Assembly (NCBI GenBank): GCA_002307215.1
Contig: DBTU01000047.1
Coordinates: 138,860 to 202,859 of the forward strand
DNA: 64,000 bases
DNA from: Lachnoclostridium sp. UBA1308
GTDB lineage: Bacteria > Bacillota > Clostridia > Lachnospirales > Lachnospiraceae
Reading direction: 5' to 3'
The notes under the pieces were generated by a model, which was given only the letters and a program-made list of their open reading frames with translations, had not been told where the DNA came from and ran no database searches. Each line of letters opens with the position of its first letter. Position 1 is the first letter of the stretch. Made by a program: the position numbers and the translations under genes. Positions 53,734 through 61,773 of the stretch are shown here, piece by piece.

Positions 53734-53799
53734 CTGTTATCCTCTCTAATATATGTAAAATATTATAGTAGATAAAAGGTGCAATGTAAATATGATATA

Positions 53800-54045
53800 A
53801 AGCATCAGATATGCAATCCTTCGTATCAATTTCCCCCTCAGCATATTTAATCATTGGTACGTCTTTATACGATCCTGTATACACACTGTCCGTATGATCC
53901 GGATGGGCATATGTCTCCAGTATAGCCGCCGGCTTCAGGTCATTTCCCACAGTTGGTAATACCACCTGTTCCTGCGGCTGTGTGGGTACGTTTGTAGCTG
54001 TGATATCCGTACTGACAGCTGCATCCCCTGCACGGGCACTTTGAA
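53800..54045 (-). pseudogene. Possible remnant of an exported protein
   Basis: The minus strand has a coding-like frame containing VVLPTVGNDLKPAAILETYA and DSVYTGSYKDVPMIKYAEGEI, open from a stop near 54046 without a start codon or ribosome site. The composition (Thr/Pro/Gln-rich, then compact) fits the tail of a secreted enzyme. It continues in frame into non-coding-looking DNA. No family is recognised. Confidence 0.3.
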
Positions 54046-54260
54046 AATCCTATGTAAAATCTGCAAGGAATTTTGTATTATTAATCAATTACAAAAAAAC
54101 TTCGAGTAATACAAGTCATAATTATCCATAAATATGGTTGACATCCTCGGAGAATGAATTAATAGACTACAAAAATATCTATTATTATTTTTAAAATCAG
54201 GAAATCAGTCAAGCTCAACTTCATATGATACATTGTAATTATTATTAGGAGGAACATACA

Positions 54261-54485
54261 ATGAGTGATTTACAAGCAACACATTGCAATGACCAAGGAA
54301 GCGGTAACGATTGTAGTTGTATCATTATCATCATACTCTTATTATGCTGCTGCTGTGGCGGTTCAAGCGGCGGTTTCTTAGGCGGTGGCGGTGGTGGTGG
54401 ATTTGGAGACGGCGGCTGCGGATGCATCCTGATCATCATTCTCTTATTGTGCTGTTGCGGTGGCGGTTCAGGCGGTTTCTTCTAA
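54261..54485 (+). CDS. Cys/Gly/Ile-rich small protein (chorion-like HCB type)
   Basis: A 74-residue protein of two near repeats: CIIIIILLLCCCCGGSSGGF and CILIIILLLCCCGGGSGGF, each a short hydrophobic run, a cysteine cluster and a glycine tail. Between them is a run of glycines. Similar proteins are annotated 'chorion class high-cysteine' in Lachnospiraceae and resemble YjcZ-type spore proteins of Bacillus. It may be a membrane or spore-coat peptide. AGGAGG precedes the ATG, and two hairpin terminators follow. Confidence 0.75.
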   Translation: MSDLQATHCNDQGSGNDCSCIIIIILLLCCCCGGSSGGFLGGGGGGGFGDGGCGCILIIILLLCCCGGGSGGFF

Positions 54486-54530
54486 AAACTGCTTTCCCCA
54501 CACAATCATGATTTACTAACGTGAAAGAAA

Positions 54531-54564
54531 AGGTGCCCCAAAAGTATTTACTTTTAGGGCACCC
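54531..54564 (+). terminator. Hairpin after the Cys/Gly protein gene
   Basis: AGGTGCCC-C-AAAAGT pairs with ACTTTT-A-GGGCACC. A weak U-run follows. Confidence 0.6.
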
Positions 54565-54616
54565 ACTTTGTATATATACCTTTGCATTAAAATTCTTAGT
54601 ACTATGTTTATTAAAG

Positions 54617-54655
54617 ACCGGCTCCCTTCATAGTGAAGTGAACCGGTTTTTGTTT
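54617..54655 (+). terminator. Second terminator after the Cys/Gly protein gene
   Basis: ACCGG-TC-CTTCA pairs with TGAAG-GA-CCGGT with small mismatches, followed by TTTTTGTTTT. Confidence 0.75.
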
Positions 54656-54658
54656 TGA

Positions 54659-54856
54659 TCACTTTTTTCTCTGCTTTTTTATTCTCTCATAACACTCCCT
54701 GTCAATTTCATAAACTGTATTTTCCTCTATTACAAGATCATCATCTTTTTTACTTTTATCATCTTCTCCTGTGGCTGGTCTTCCTAATTCAGAATCATTT
54801 CTACTATCAAATTGAAATCCGGAAAGCTTTCCGGAACGATAATACCGCTCACCCAT
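54659..54856 (-). CDS. Small charged protein of unknown function
   Basis: A 65-residue hydrophilic protein starting MGERYYRSGKLSGFQFDSRN and ending YEIDRECYERIKKQRKK, with an acidic lysine-rich middle. The C-terminal end has the look of small conserved clostridial proteins. The start at ATG 54856 has GGGG upstream, 10 bases away. It overlaps the previous terminator region. No function is recognised. Confidence 0.5.
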   Translation of the reverse strand: MGERYYRSGKLSGFQFDSRNDSELGRPATGEDDKSKKDDDLVIEENTVYEIDRECYERIKKQRKK

Positions 54857-55031
54857 GCTGTGCCCCAAAATTAATATTATCATTTCAATATATGATAATT
54901 TTTATAAATGTCTCCAAAATGATTGAAAGTAATTTTTATTTCCTTTATACTATAGTTCAATGAAAGAGCCCTTTTCAGATAGAAACATACCCTATAAACA
55001 TACAATGGAATGAAGTGCGAATTATTGAAAA

Positions 55032-55086
55032 GCATAATTCACACTTGTAAGTTTGTGCCTGCGTAATCCTCGGCCCAGACTAATTC
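55032..55086. repeat. 55-bp dispersed repeat, copy 2
   Basis: Inverted relative to the copy at 13274-13330, with about 90% identity over the common block (AGTTTGTGCCTGCGTAATCC and flanks). Confidence 0.8.
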
Positions 55087-55107
55087 TAAGGGTAGGCATG
55101 TTTTGTT

Positions 55108-55162
55108 AGTGTGGAAAATCAAGATTTTCCACTAAGTGAATTGATTTTTAATTCACTTTGAA
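55108..55162 (+). other. Two consecutive hairpins in the aroC leader
   Basis: GTGGAAAATC-AA-GATTTTCCAC is a perfect 10-bp stem, followed at once by AAGTGAATT-GATTTTT-AATTCACTTT. No U-run follows. They lie about 55 bases before the aroC ribosome site and may be RNA structures or part of the repeat. Confidence 0.6.
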
Positions 55163-55215
55163 AATATTGTGCTACCGCCCAAATTCGCGGGTTTGCGCCA
55201 GAATGGAGGATTTAT

Positions 55216-56322
55216 ATGTCAGGATCCGTATATGGAACTATATTTACGATAACAACCTGGGGAGAGTCCCATGGTAACGGAATTGGCGTCGTTGTTGATG
55301 GATGCCCTTCCGGACTAACGCTGAATGAGCAATTTATTCAAACTTACTTAAACCGCAGAAAACCAGGTCAGACGAAATATTCGTCTCCCAGGAATGAAGA
55401 AGATAAGGTTACTATTCTATCCGGTGTTTTCGAGGGTAGGACAACCGGAACACCGATATCCATGGTTGTGTTCAATGAAAACCAGCATTCCGGTGATTAT
55501 AACAATATATTGTCAGCTTACCGTCCCGGTCATGCTGATTATACCTTTGACCAGAAGTACGGCTTTCGTGATTATCGCGGAGGCGGGCGTTCTTCCGGTC
55601 GTGAAACCATCGGTAGAGTTGCCGCCGGTGCAGTTGCAAATGCCATTTTAAACGAGCTTGGTATCCATGTGCGGGCATATGCCAAATCGATTGGTCCGAT
55701 TACCATTGACTCTGAAAAAGCAGATATTAATAATATCCAGTTGAGTCCTCTGTCCATGCCGGATCTTTCAGCATCAAAAGAAGCCGAGGATTATCTTTTT
55801 GAACAAATGAAGGATCATAATTCTGTCGGTGGAATCATCGAATGCACTGTGACAGGCATGCCCCCAGGCATTGGGGAACCTGTATTTGATAAATTAGACG
55901 CATCCCTTGCGAAAGCCGTAATGTCCATAGGTGCTGTAAAGGGTGTAGAAATCGGAGAAGGCTTTCATGCCGCCGAGCTTACCGGCTCCGAAAATAATGA
56001 TGGTTTTATATCTGATGAAAAACATAAGATATCAAAAGCCAGTAATCATGCCGGAGGTATTCTCGGAGGTATCAGTGACGGTGCCGATATTATTCTTAGA
56101 GCCGCAGTCAAACCTACTGCTTCCATCTTTCGTCCTCAGCATACGGTTAACACCAAACATGAGAATGTTGAAATCCGGATAGAGGGCCGCCATGATCCCA
56201 TCATTGTTCCCCGTGCAGTAGTCGTGGTGGAATCAATGGTTGCCATAACCCTAGTAGATCAATTATTTATGGGTATGACATCTCAACTAAATCTAATTAA
56301 AGATTTCTACAGAAACAAATAA
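55216..56322 (+). CDS. aroC: Chorismate synthase
   Basis: AroC makes chorismate from EPSP, the end of the shikimate pathway, using reduced FMN. The 368-residue protein has TTWGESHGNGIGVVVDGCPSG at the start, the DYRGGGRSSGRETIGRVAAGAVA active-site region and SNHAGGILGGISDG later. GGAGG lies 8 bases before ATG 55216. No other aro genes are adjacent; the transcript ends in a strong terminator. Confidence 0.96.
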   Translation: MSGSVYGTIFTITTWGESHGNGIGVVVDGCPSGLTLNEQFIQTYLNRRKPGQTKYSSPRNEEDKVTILSGVFEGRTTGTPISMVVFNENQHSGDYNNILSAYRPGHADYTFDQKYGFRDYRGGGRSSGRETIGRVAAGAVANAILNELGIHVRAYAKSIGPITIDSEKADINNIQLSPLSMPDLSASKEAEDYLFEQMKDHNSVGGIIECTVTGMPPGIGEPVFDKLDASLAKAVMSIGAVKGVEIGEGFHAAELTGSENNDGFISDEKHKISKASNHAGGILGGISDGADIILRAAVKPTASIFRPQHTVNTKHENVEIRIEGRHDPIIVPRAVVVVESMVAITLVDQLFMGMTSQLNLIKDFYRNK

Positions 56323-56376
56323 AATAATTTTTATCAATTAACATCCATTTGGTAACTGACGTTCCAATGAATATTT

Positions 56377-56408
56377 GTGCTGTTTGTGGCAGGCGCCGCA
56401 GACAGCAC
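56377..56408 (+). terminator. aroC terminator
   Basis: GTGCTGTTTGTGGC pairs with GCCGCAGACAGCAC (two G-U pairs) across a 4-base loop, followed by ATTTTTGCTTTTTT. Confidence 0.85.
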
Positions 56409-56475
56409 ATTTTTGCTTTTTTCAGCATATAATAATAGGACTATTGCAATGCCTTTTCCCGGCAGATTGGAAACT

Positions 56476-56715
56476 ATGAATGAATGTGAACTGATTGCAC
56501 TTGTTACCTCTGTTGCCTGCGGACTGTCAAAATGTTGCTCTCAGAATGACATTACCATCATGGCAGCTGTATTTAGCCAACTGGGTGATACCCTTGCAAC
56601 AGTGTTAACATATAGAGAATTAAACGAGCAAAGCGAAAAAGAAGAAGGTCCAGGCGATCAGGAACCGGAAGAACCGAATGAACCGGATGACCAAAATCCC
56701 CGGTTTCCAATATAA
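56476..56715 (+). CDS. DUF6774 protein
   Basis: A 79-residue protein. ECELIALVTSVACGLSKCC...NDITIMAAVFSQLGDTLATVL matches the DUF6774 pattern common in Lachnospiraceae. The tail is Pro/Glu/Asp-rich (EEGPGDQEPEEPNEPDDQNP). The start is most likely ATG 56476, though the ribosome site GGAAAC is weak. The frame seen further upstream overlaps the aroC terminator and is not real. Function unknown. Confidence 0.7.
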   Translation: MNECELIALVTSVACGLSKCCSQNDITIMAAVFSQLGDTLATVLTYRELNEQSEKEEGPGDQEPEEPNEPDDQNPRFPI

Positions 56716-56764
56716 TTATGAATCATAGCTTCCAACGAGCTTCCAATATAATTATGAAAAGTTA

Positions 56765-56823
56765 TTGACAATGCGAGATAAATTAGTATAATTTATATTG
56801 TTTGCTGTTTAGCGTAGCTAAAC
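56765..56823 (+). promoter_or_regulatory. Promoter and operator of the polyamine operon
   Basis: TTGACA (56765-56770) and TATAAT (56787-56792) are 16 bases apart. The perfect 17-base palindrome GTTTAGCGTAGCTAAAC (56807-56823) lies 14 bases downstream of the -10 box, at the probable start of transcription. It is the likely binding site of the XRE-cupin regulator encoded next. Confidence 0.7.
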
Positions 56824-56864
56824 TTTGAGTTTATTGTCAGTAAGATTTTGAAAGGAAGCGCGTT

Positions 56865-57404
56865 ATGCATATCGGATCCAAAATCAAGGAATTAAGAACT
56901 CAAAAAAGTCTGACACAAGAAGAGCTGGCTGACCGAGCAGAATTGTCAAAGGGCTTCATATCACAGTTGGAGCGTGATCTAACCTCTCCTTCTATAGCAA
57001 CACTTGTGGACATATTGCAGTGCCTTGGTACGAATCTCGAAGAATTCTTCAGTGGTACCACGTTTGAGCAAGTTGTTTTTAAAAAGGCAGATTACTTTCA
57101 AAAGTATGATACCGAGTTGAAAAATGAAGTGAAATGGATCATTCCGAATGCACAGAAGAATATTATGGAGCCTATACTACTTAATCTGGATGCCGGTGGT
57201 TCCACCTATCCCGATAATCCTCATGAAGGGGAAGAATTCGGTTATATTCTGAGCGGTAGTATCACTCTTCATATCGGAAAACGGACACACAAGGTAAGAA
57301 AAGGTGAGTCTTTTTATTTTACAGCTAATAAACAACATTATATCACTGCTTCCGGGAAAACAGCTGCAACCCTTTTATGGGTATCTACTCCCCCCAGCTT
57401 CTAA
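56865..57404 (+). CDS. XRE-cupin regulator (PuuR-like)
   Basis: A 179-residue protein with an N-terminal helix-turn-helix (IKELRTQKSLTQEELADRAELSKGFISQLERDL) and a C-terminal cupin (NPHEGEEFGYILSGSITLHIGKRTHKVRKGESFYF). This is the architecture of PuuR and of regulators next to spermidine/putrescine transporters. It probably represses the operon it heads and responds to polyamine. GGAAG precedes the ATG. potA follows after 78 bases. Confidence 0.88.
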   Translation: MHIGSKIKELRTQKSLTQEELADRAELSKGFISQLERDLTSPSIATLVDILQCLGTNLEEFFSGTTFEQVVFKKADYFQKYDTELKNEVKWIIPNAQKNIMEPILLNLDAGGSTYPDNPHEGEEFGYILSGSITLHIGKRTHKVRKGESFYFTANKQHYITASGKTAATLLWVSTPPSF

Positions 57405-57482
57405 TACAAGATAAATTACAGGCAAATGGGCTTGTACCGAATACTTTATCATGAATTGCATACACCTTAAGGAGGAACTCCA

Positions 57483-58559
57483 ATGACGGATAACAAATTA
57501 ATTAATCTTGTAAATATATCAAAATCCTTTGGTGATACACTTGTACTGGATAATTTGAATCTATACATTCGCGAAAATGAATTCGTGACTCTGCTTGGAC
57601 CCTCCGGCTGTGGAAAGACAACTACCCTTCGTATTATCGGCGGCTTTGAATCACCAAATCAGGGACAAGTTATTTTTAAAGGAACGGATATTACTAAGCT
57701 TCCTCCCAATGAACGGCAGTTAAATACTGTGTTTCAGAAATATGCTCTTTTTACCCATATGACGATTGCCGAAAACATTGCTTTCGGCTTGAAAATAAAG
57801 AAAAAAAGCAAAGCCTACATATTGGACAAGATCAGTTATGCTCTGAAGCTTGTGAATCTTGATGGCTTCGAAGATCGTATGCCGGATTCCTTAAGCGGTG
57901 GACAGCAGCAACGTATCGCAATTGCGAGAGCCATTGTTAATGAACCGAAGGTGCTGCTCCTTGATGAGCCTCTTGGCGCTCTTGACCTTAAGCTTAGACA
58001 GGATATGCAATACGAACTGATTCGATTAAAAAACGAACTTGGAATAACTTTTGTTTATGTAACCCATGATCAGGAAGAAGCCCTAACTATGTCAGATACC
58101 ATCGTAGTTATGAATCAGGGGTATATCCAGCAGATTGGAACACCGGAACATATCTACAACGAACCTGAGAATGCATTTGTTGCCGACTTCATCGGTGACA
58201 GCAATATCATTGCGTCTACATTTGTAGAAGACAAGCGTGTAAATATTCTGGGTGCGGATTTCTCCTGCGTTGATATCGGTTTCGGAAGGAATCAGCCTGT
58301 GGATGTCGTGATACGCCCTGAGGATATTGATCTTGTGAAACCGGAGGAAGGGACAATCACCGGCAGGGTCACTTCTCTTTTGTTTAAAGGGGTGCATTAT
58401 GAAATGGAAGTAATGGCTAATGGTCGTGAATGGCTCATTCACTCCACTGATTTATGTCCGGTTGGAAGTGAAGTAGGTATACATGTTGATCCCTATGATA
58501 TACAAATTATGAAGAAGCCGGAATCAGAAGATGAACAGGCTACTATAATAAGCGAATAG
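57483..58559 (+). CDS. potA: Spermidine/putrescine ABC transporter ATPase
   Basis: A 358-residue ATPase. Walker A is GPSGCGKTT, the signature LSGGQQQRIA, and Walker B LLLDEPLGALD, followed by the H-loop VTHDQEEA. The C-terminal TOBE domain (from about 270) holds the usual regulatory fold. It powers polyamine import with PotBCD. AAGGAGG precedes the ATG, and potB starts 12 bases after its stop. Confidence 0.95.
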   Translation: MTDNKLINLVNISKSFGDTLVLDNLNLYIRENEFVTLLGPSGCGKTTTLRIIGGFESPNQGQVIFKGTDITKLPPNERQLNTVFQKYALFTHMTIAENIAFGLKIKKKSKAYILDKISYALKLVNLDGFEDRMPDSLSGGQQQRIAIARAIVNEPKVLLLDEPLGALDLKLRQDMQYELIRLKNELGITFVYVTHDQEEALTMSDTIVVMNQGYIQQIGTPEHIYNEPENAFVADFIGDSNIIASTFVEDKRVNILGADFSCVDIGFGRNQPVDVVIRPEDIDLVKPEEGTITGRVTSLLFKGVHYEMEVMANGREWLIHSTDLCPVGSEVGIHVDPYDIQIMKKPESEDEQATIISE

Positions 58560-58571
58560 AGGGGTTAGCAT

Positions 58572-59408
58572 ATGAAAAGAAAAATTAATTTTGTTAATAT
58601 CAAATGGCTTTCTTTCCCTTACCTTCTTTGGATGGCCGGGTTTATTATCATACCCCTGATCATGATTTTCTTCTATGGATTATCCTCCGAGAAGGGCAAC
58701 TTAACAATTGAAAACATTAAATTAATACTGGATCCGGTTAATCGAAAAGCCTTAGTACTCTCGCTTTTATTATCCGTAATCAGTACAATCATCTGCCTAA
58801 TCCTTGCCTATCCGTTGGCACTGATATTAAATCGTACCAAGCTGAAAAGCAATAGCTTTATTCTCCTGATTATTATACTTCCCATGTGGATGAATTTTCT
58901 CTTACGAACCATAGCATGGCAGAATATTTTGGAACGAACCGGTGTCTTGAACGGTATGTTAAAGCTTTTGCACCTTCCTACCCTGAATATAATTAATACG
59001 CCCGGAGCAATTATCCTTGGTATGGTATATAACTTCCTGCCATTTATGATACTCCCCATCTACAATGTACTGATCAAGATCGATCAGGATGTTGTAAATG
59101 CCGCCAGAGATTTGGGTGCTAACAGTCTACAAACGTTTGGAAAAATTATTCTTCCCTTAAGTATGCCCGGTGTGTTAAGCGGCATTACTATGGTCTTCGT
59201 TCCCTCTCTTACAACCTTTGTAATCTCAACCATCCTTGGCGGAAGCAAGATTGTATTGATTGGTAATGTCATTGAACAGCAGTTTCTTAAATTAGGTAAC
59301 TGGCATACCGGTTCCGGCTTATCGCTGGTGCTAATGATATTTATCCTTTTCAGTATGGCGGTTCTCTCGAAATATGATAAAGGAAGTGAGGGAGATAACT
59401 TATGGTAA
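58572..59408 (+). CDS. potB: Spermidine/putrescine ABC transporter permease
   Basis: A 278-residue permease with six membrane segments. The EAA loop that binds PotA is DVVNAARDLGANSLQTFGKIILPLS, and the usual MNFLLRTIAWQNIL segment precedes it. It overlaps potC by 7 bases, which indicates translational coupling. Confidence 0.93.
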   Translation: MKRKINFVNIKWLSFPYLLWMAGFIIIPLIMIFFYGLSSEKGNLTIENIKLILDPVNRKALVLSLLLSVISTIICLILAYPLALILNRTKLKSNSFILLIIILPMWMNFLLRTIAWQNILERTGVLNGMLKLLHLPTLNIINTPGAIILGMVYNFLPFMILPIYNVLIKIDQDVVNAARDLGANSLQTFGKIILPLSMPGVLSGITMVFVPSLTTFVISTILGGSKIVLIGNVIEQQFLKLGNWHTGSGLSLVLMIFILFSMAVLSKYDKGSEGDNLW

Positions 59409-60187
59409 AACGATTATTTAGTCGGTTTTACGTCGGCTTGATTCTTTTGTTTTTATATGCACCGATTTTTATACTAATTATCCTCTCCTTTAATAAATCA
59501 AAATCCAGGTCCAAGTGGGGTGGCTTTACGCTTGATTGGTATCATTCACTGTTTCAGGACAGTGATATCATGAGTGCTCTGTATACTACTCTTATTTTGG
59601 CATTACTGTCAGCTGTTATTGCTACAATCATCGGTACCGCGGCTGCCCTTGCAATTAACAGCATGAAGAAGACACCTCGCACTATTTTACTTGGCATCAC
59701 CAATATCCCGATGCTGAATGCGGATATCGTAACCGGTATCTCATTGATGCTTATATTCGTAGCACTGAATTATACCTTGGGCTTTACAAGTGTGCTGTTA
59801 GCTCATATCACCTTTAATATTCCATATGTCATATTAAGTGTTATGCCTAAGCTCCGGCAACTGAATTCACATACCTTTGAAGCGGCACAGGATCTGGGTG
59901 CCACACCGGCTTATGCCTTTTACAAGGTTATTCTTCCGGATATTTTTCCCGGTGTTTTGTCCGGATTTTTTCTGGCCTTTACGATGTCTCTAGATGATTT
60001 CGTAATCACCTATTTCACCAAAGGTCCGCAGATTAATACCCTGTCAACAAAGATTTACTCCGAAGTCCGCAAGGGTATCAAACCGGAAATATATGCTTTG
60101 TCGACGCTGATGTTTGTAACCGTACTGATATTATTGATTTTTGTAAACCGCAGGAATACGGAGAAGAATGCTCCATTAATAAAATAA
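59402..60187 (+). CDS. potC: Spermidine/putrescine ABC transporter permease
   Basis: A 261-residue permease, partner of PotB, with six membrane segments. The EAA motif is FEAAQDLGATPAYAFYKVILPDIFPG. The start is ATG 59402 inside the end of potB, after AGGAAGTGAGGG. The N-terminal LFSRFYVGLILLFLYAPIF is typical. Confidence 0.93.
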   Translation: MVKRLFSRFYVGLILLFLYAPIFILIILSFNKSKSRSKWGGFTLDWYHSLFQDSDIMSALYTTLILALLSAVIATIIGTAAALAINSMKKTPRTILLGITNIPMLNADIVTGISLMLIFVALNYTLGFTSVLLAHITFNIPYVILSVMPKLRQLNSHTFEAAQDLGATPAYAFYKVILPDIFPGVLSGFFLAFTMSLDDFVITYFTKGPQINTLSTKIYSEVRKGIKPEIYALSTLMFVTVLILLIFVNRRNTEKNAPLIK

Positions 60188-60241
60188 AGGCGTTTTAAGA
60201 GATAAGAGTGCGCAAATGGAATGCGCAGGAATGGGTGAAAT

Positions 60242-61297
60242 ATGAAAAAATTGCTTGTGCTGTTGATGATATCAGTGATGGCTATCAGCCTGTTGGAAGG
60301 CTGTGGTAAGGATAACCGTGAAAAGGTCTATGTTTATAACTGGGGCGAATATATTGATCCCGATGTACGTGATCAATTCGAGAAAGAAACCGGTATCAGG
60401 GTTATCTACGAAGAGTTTGAGCAAAATGAGGACATGTATGCCCGTATTAAGACCGGTGCTGTACGCTATGACGTGGTATGTCCCTCCGATTATATGATTC
60501 AGAGAATGATTGGGGAAGATATGCTAACCGAAATTGATTTTGATAAGGTTGAGAATATTAAGAACATTGATCCTGCATATTTAGAAAGTGCCGAGGATTT
60601 TGATCCGGGGAATAAGTACAGTGTGCCCTACTGCTGGGGAACGCTCGGTATTCTATATAATAAAACTATGGTTGACGGTCCGATAGACAGCTGGAGCGCC
60701 ATCTTTGATGAGAAATATTCCGGAAATATCCTCATGATGGACAGTGTCCGTGATGCATTCGGAATAGCCCTTTCTTATCTCGGCTATGACATTAACGCCA
60801 CTGATGAAACACAAATTGACGAGGCAGCTGAATTACTGAAGAAACAGTACCCTCTGGTTCAAGCCTACGTCGTGGATCAGGTACGTGATAAAATGATTGG
60901 CGGCGAGGCGGCTATCGGTGTTATCTATTCTGGTGAAGCTATCTATACGAAGAGAGAGAATCCTGATCTTGAATATGTCGTTCCGAAGGAAGGTTCTAAT
61001 GTTTGGATCGATGGTTGGGTAATTCCAAAGAACTGCAGAAGTAAGGTAAATGCCGAGGCCTTTATAAACTTCCTCTGCAGAGGAGATATTGCCTTAAAGA
61101 ACTTTGAATACATCACTTACTCCACCCCGAATAAGGTGGCAAGAGAAATGATAACGGATGCGGATATCAAAAACAGTCCGGTAGCCTTCCCGGATCAATC
61201 CATACTAGATAGATGCTCCACCTTTCAGTTTTTAGGGGATAAGATGGAAGCACTGTATAACGACAAATGGAATGAAGTGAAGTCCGGAATCAAATAA
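60242..61297 (+). CDS. potD: Polyamine-binding lipoprotein
   Basis: A 351-residue substrate-binding protein. The signal peptide ends in the lipobox LLEGC with C21 lipidated to the outer face of the membrane. VYVYNWGEYIDPD opens the mature protein, and VVCPSDYMIQRM and YCWGTLGILYN are the polyamine pocket segments, along with GEAAIGVIYSGEA. It ends the operon; a large fold-back sequence follows after about 15 bases. Confidence 0.93.
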   Translation: MKKLLVLLMISVMAISLLEGCGKDNREKVYVYNWGEYIDPDVRDQFEKETGIRVIYEEFEQNEDMYARIKTGAVRYDVVCPSDYMIQRMIGEDMLTEIDFDKVENIKNIDPAYLESAEDFDPGNKYSVPYCWGTLGILYNKTMVDGPIDSWSAIFDEKYSGNILMMDSVRDAFGIALSYLGYDINATDETQIDEAAELLKKQYPLVQAYVVDQVRDKMIGGEAAIGVIYSGEAIYTKRENPDLEYVVPKEGSNVWIDGWVIPKNCRSKVNAEAFINFLCRGDIALKNFEYITYSTPNKVAREMITDADIKNSPVAFPDQSILDRCSTFQFLGDKMEALYNDKWNEVKSGIK

Positions 61298-61314
61298 TTC
61301 AGATGTTTATGGGG

Positions 61315-61550
61315 GGCAGGCACCGATATGGGGTTGTGTTAGGCTGAGGGGGTAGTAGTGTACAAGATACTGGCATGTGTTTCGACGCTAGGACACCCAG
61401 TAATAGTCTGTCCCGGATAAGACATGGGAATTCATCATGTCTTTCCGGAGCAGACTATTTTACCGGGCGTCCACACTGACGAAACACATCTGCCGGTATC
61501 CTGCACACTACTACCCTCACAGCCTTCTCTACGTTTTGACGGTGCCTGCC
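61315..61550. repeat. Long fold-back element (about 235 bp)
   Basis: The outer arms GGCAGGCACCG and CGGTGCCTGCC pair at both ends. Inside, GTAGTAGTGT with GCATGTGTTTCG and AGACATG on the left are matched in reverse by CATGTCT, CGAAACACATCTGCC and ACACTACTAC on the right. The two arms of about 112 bases are roughly 75-80% complementary, with a loop of only about 10 bases. No coding frame. The remaining DNA to 61773 holds only AT-rich sequence. Confidence 0.85.
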
Positions 61551-61773
61551 GATTTATGTATGGAAGGAGGCAATTATTCTTTCCCTTATTCTTACCATTA
61601 AGAAACGCTTGCTTAACTGACTTCTCTTTCTAAGTATGTTATATCATCCAATCATTAGGTATTACTGGTTTTTATAGAAATTTCCATGATTTCAGCTAAT
61701 ATTAAATGCAAATATATAACATCATTTATGCTCGGTTGAATAAAAGACTAACCAATTTTTTCAAGATCCGGCT

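Noticed and set aside
54245..54439. Proline-rich frame antisense to the Cys/Gly protein gene
   Set aside because: It is a by-product of the glycine codons on the other strand. The plus strand has a good ribosome site and terminators.
61424..61633. 69-codon frame inside the fold-back
   Set aside because: It lies in self-complementary DNA, has no ribosome site and no recognisable protein pattern.
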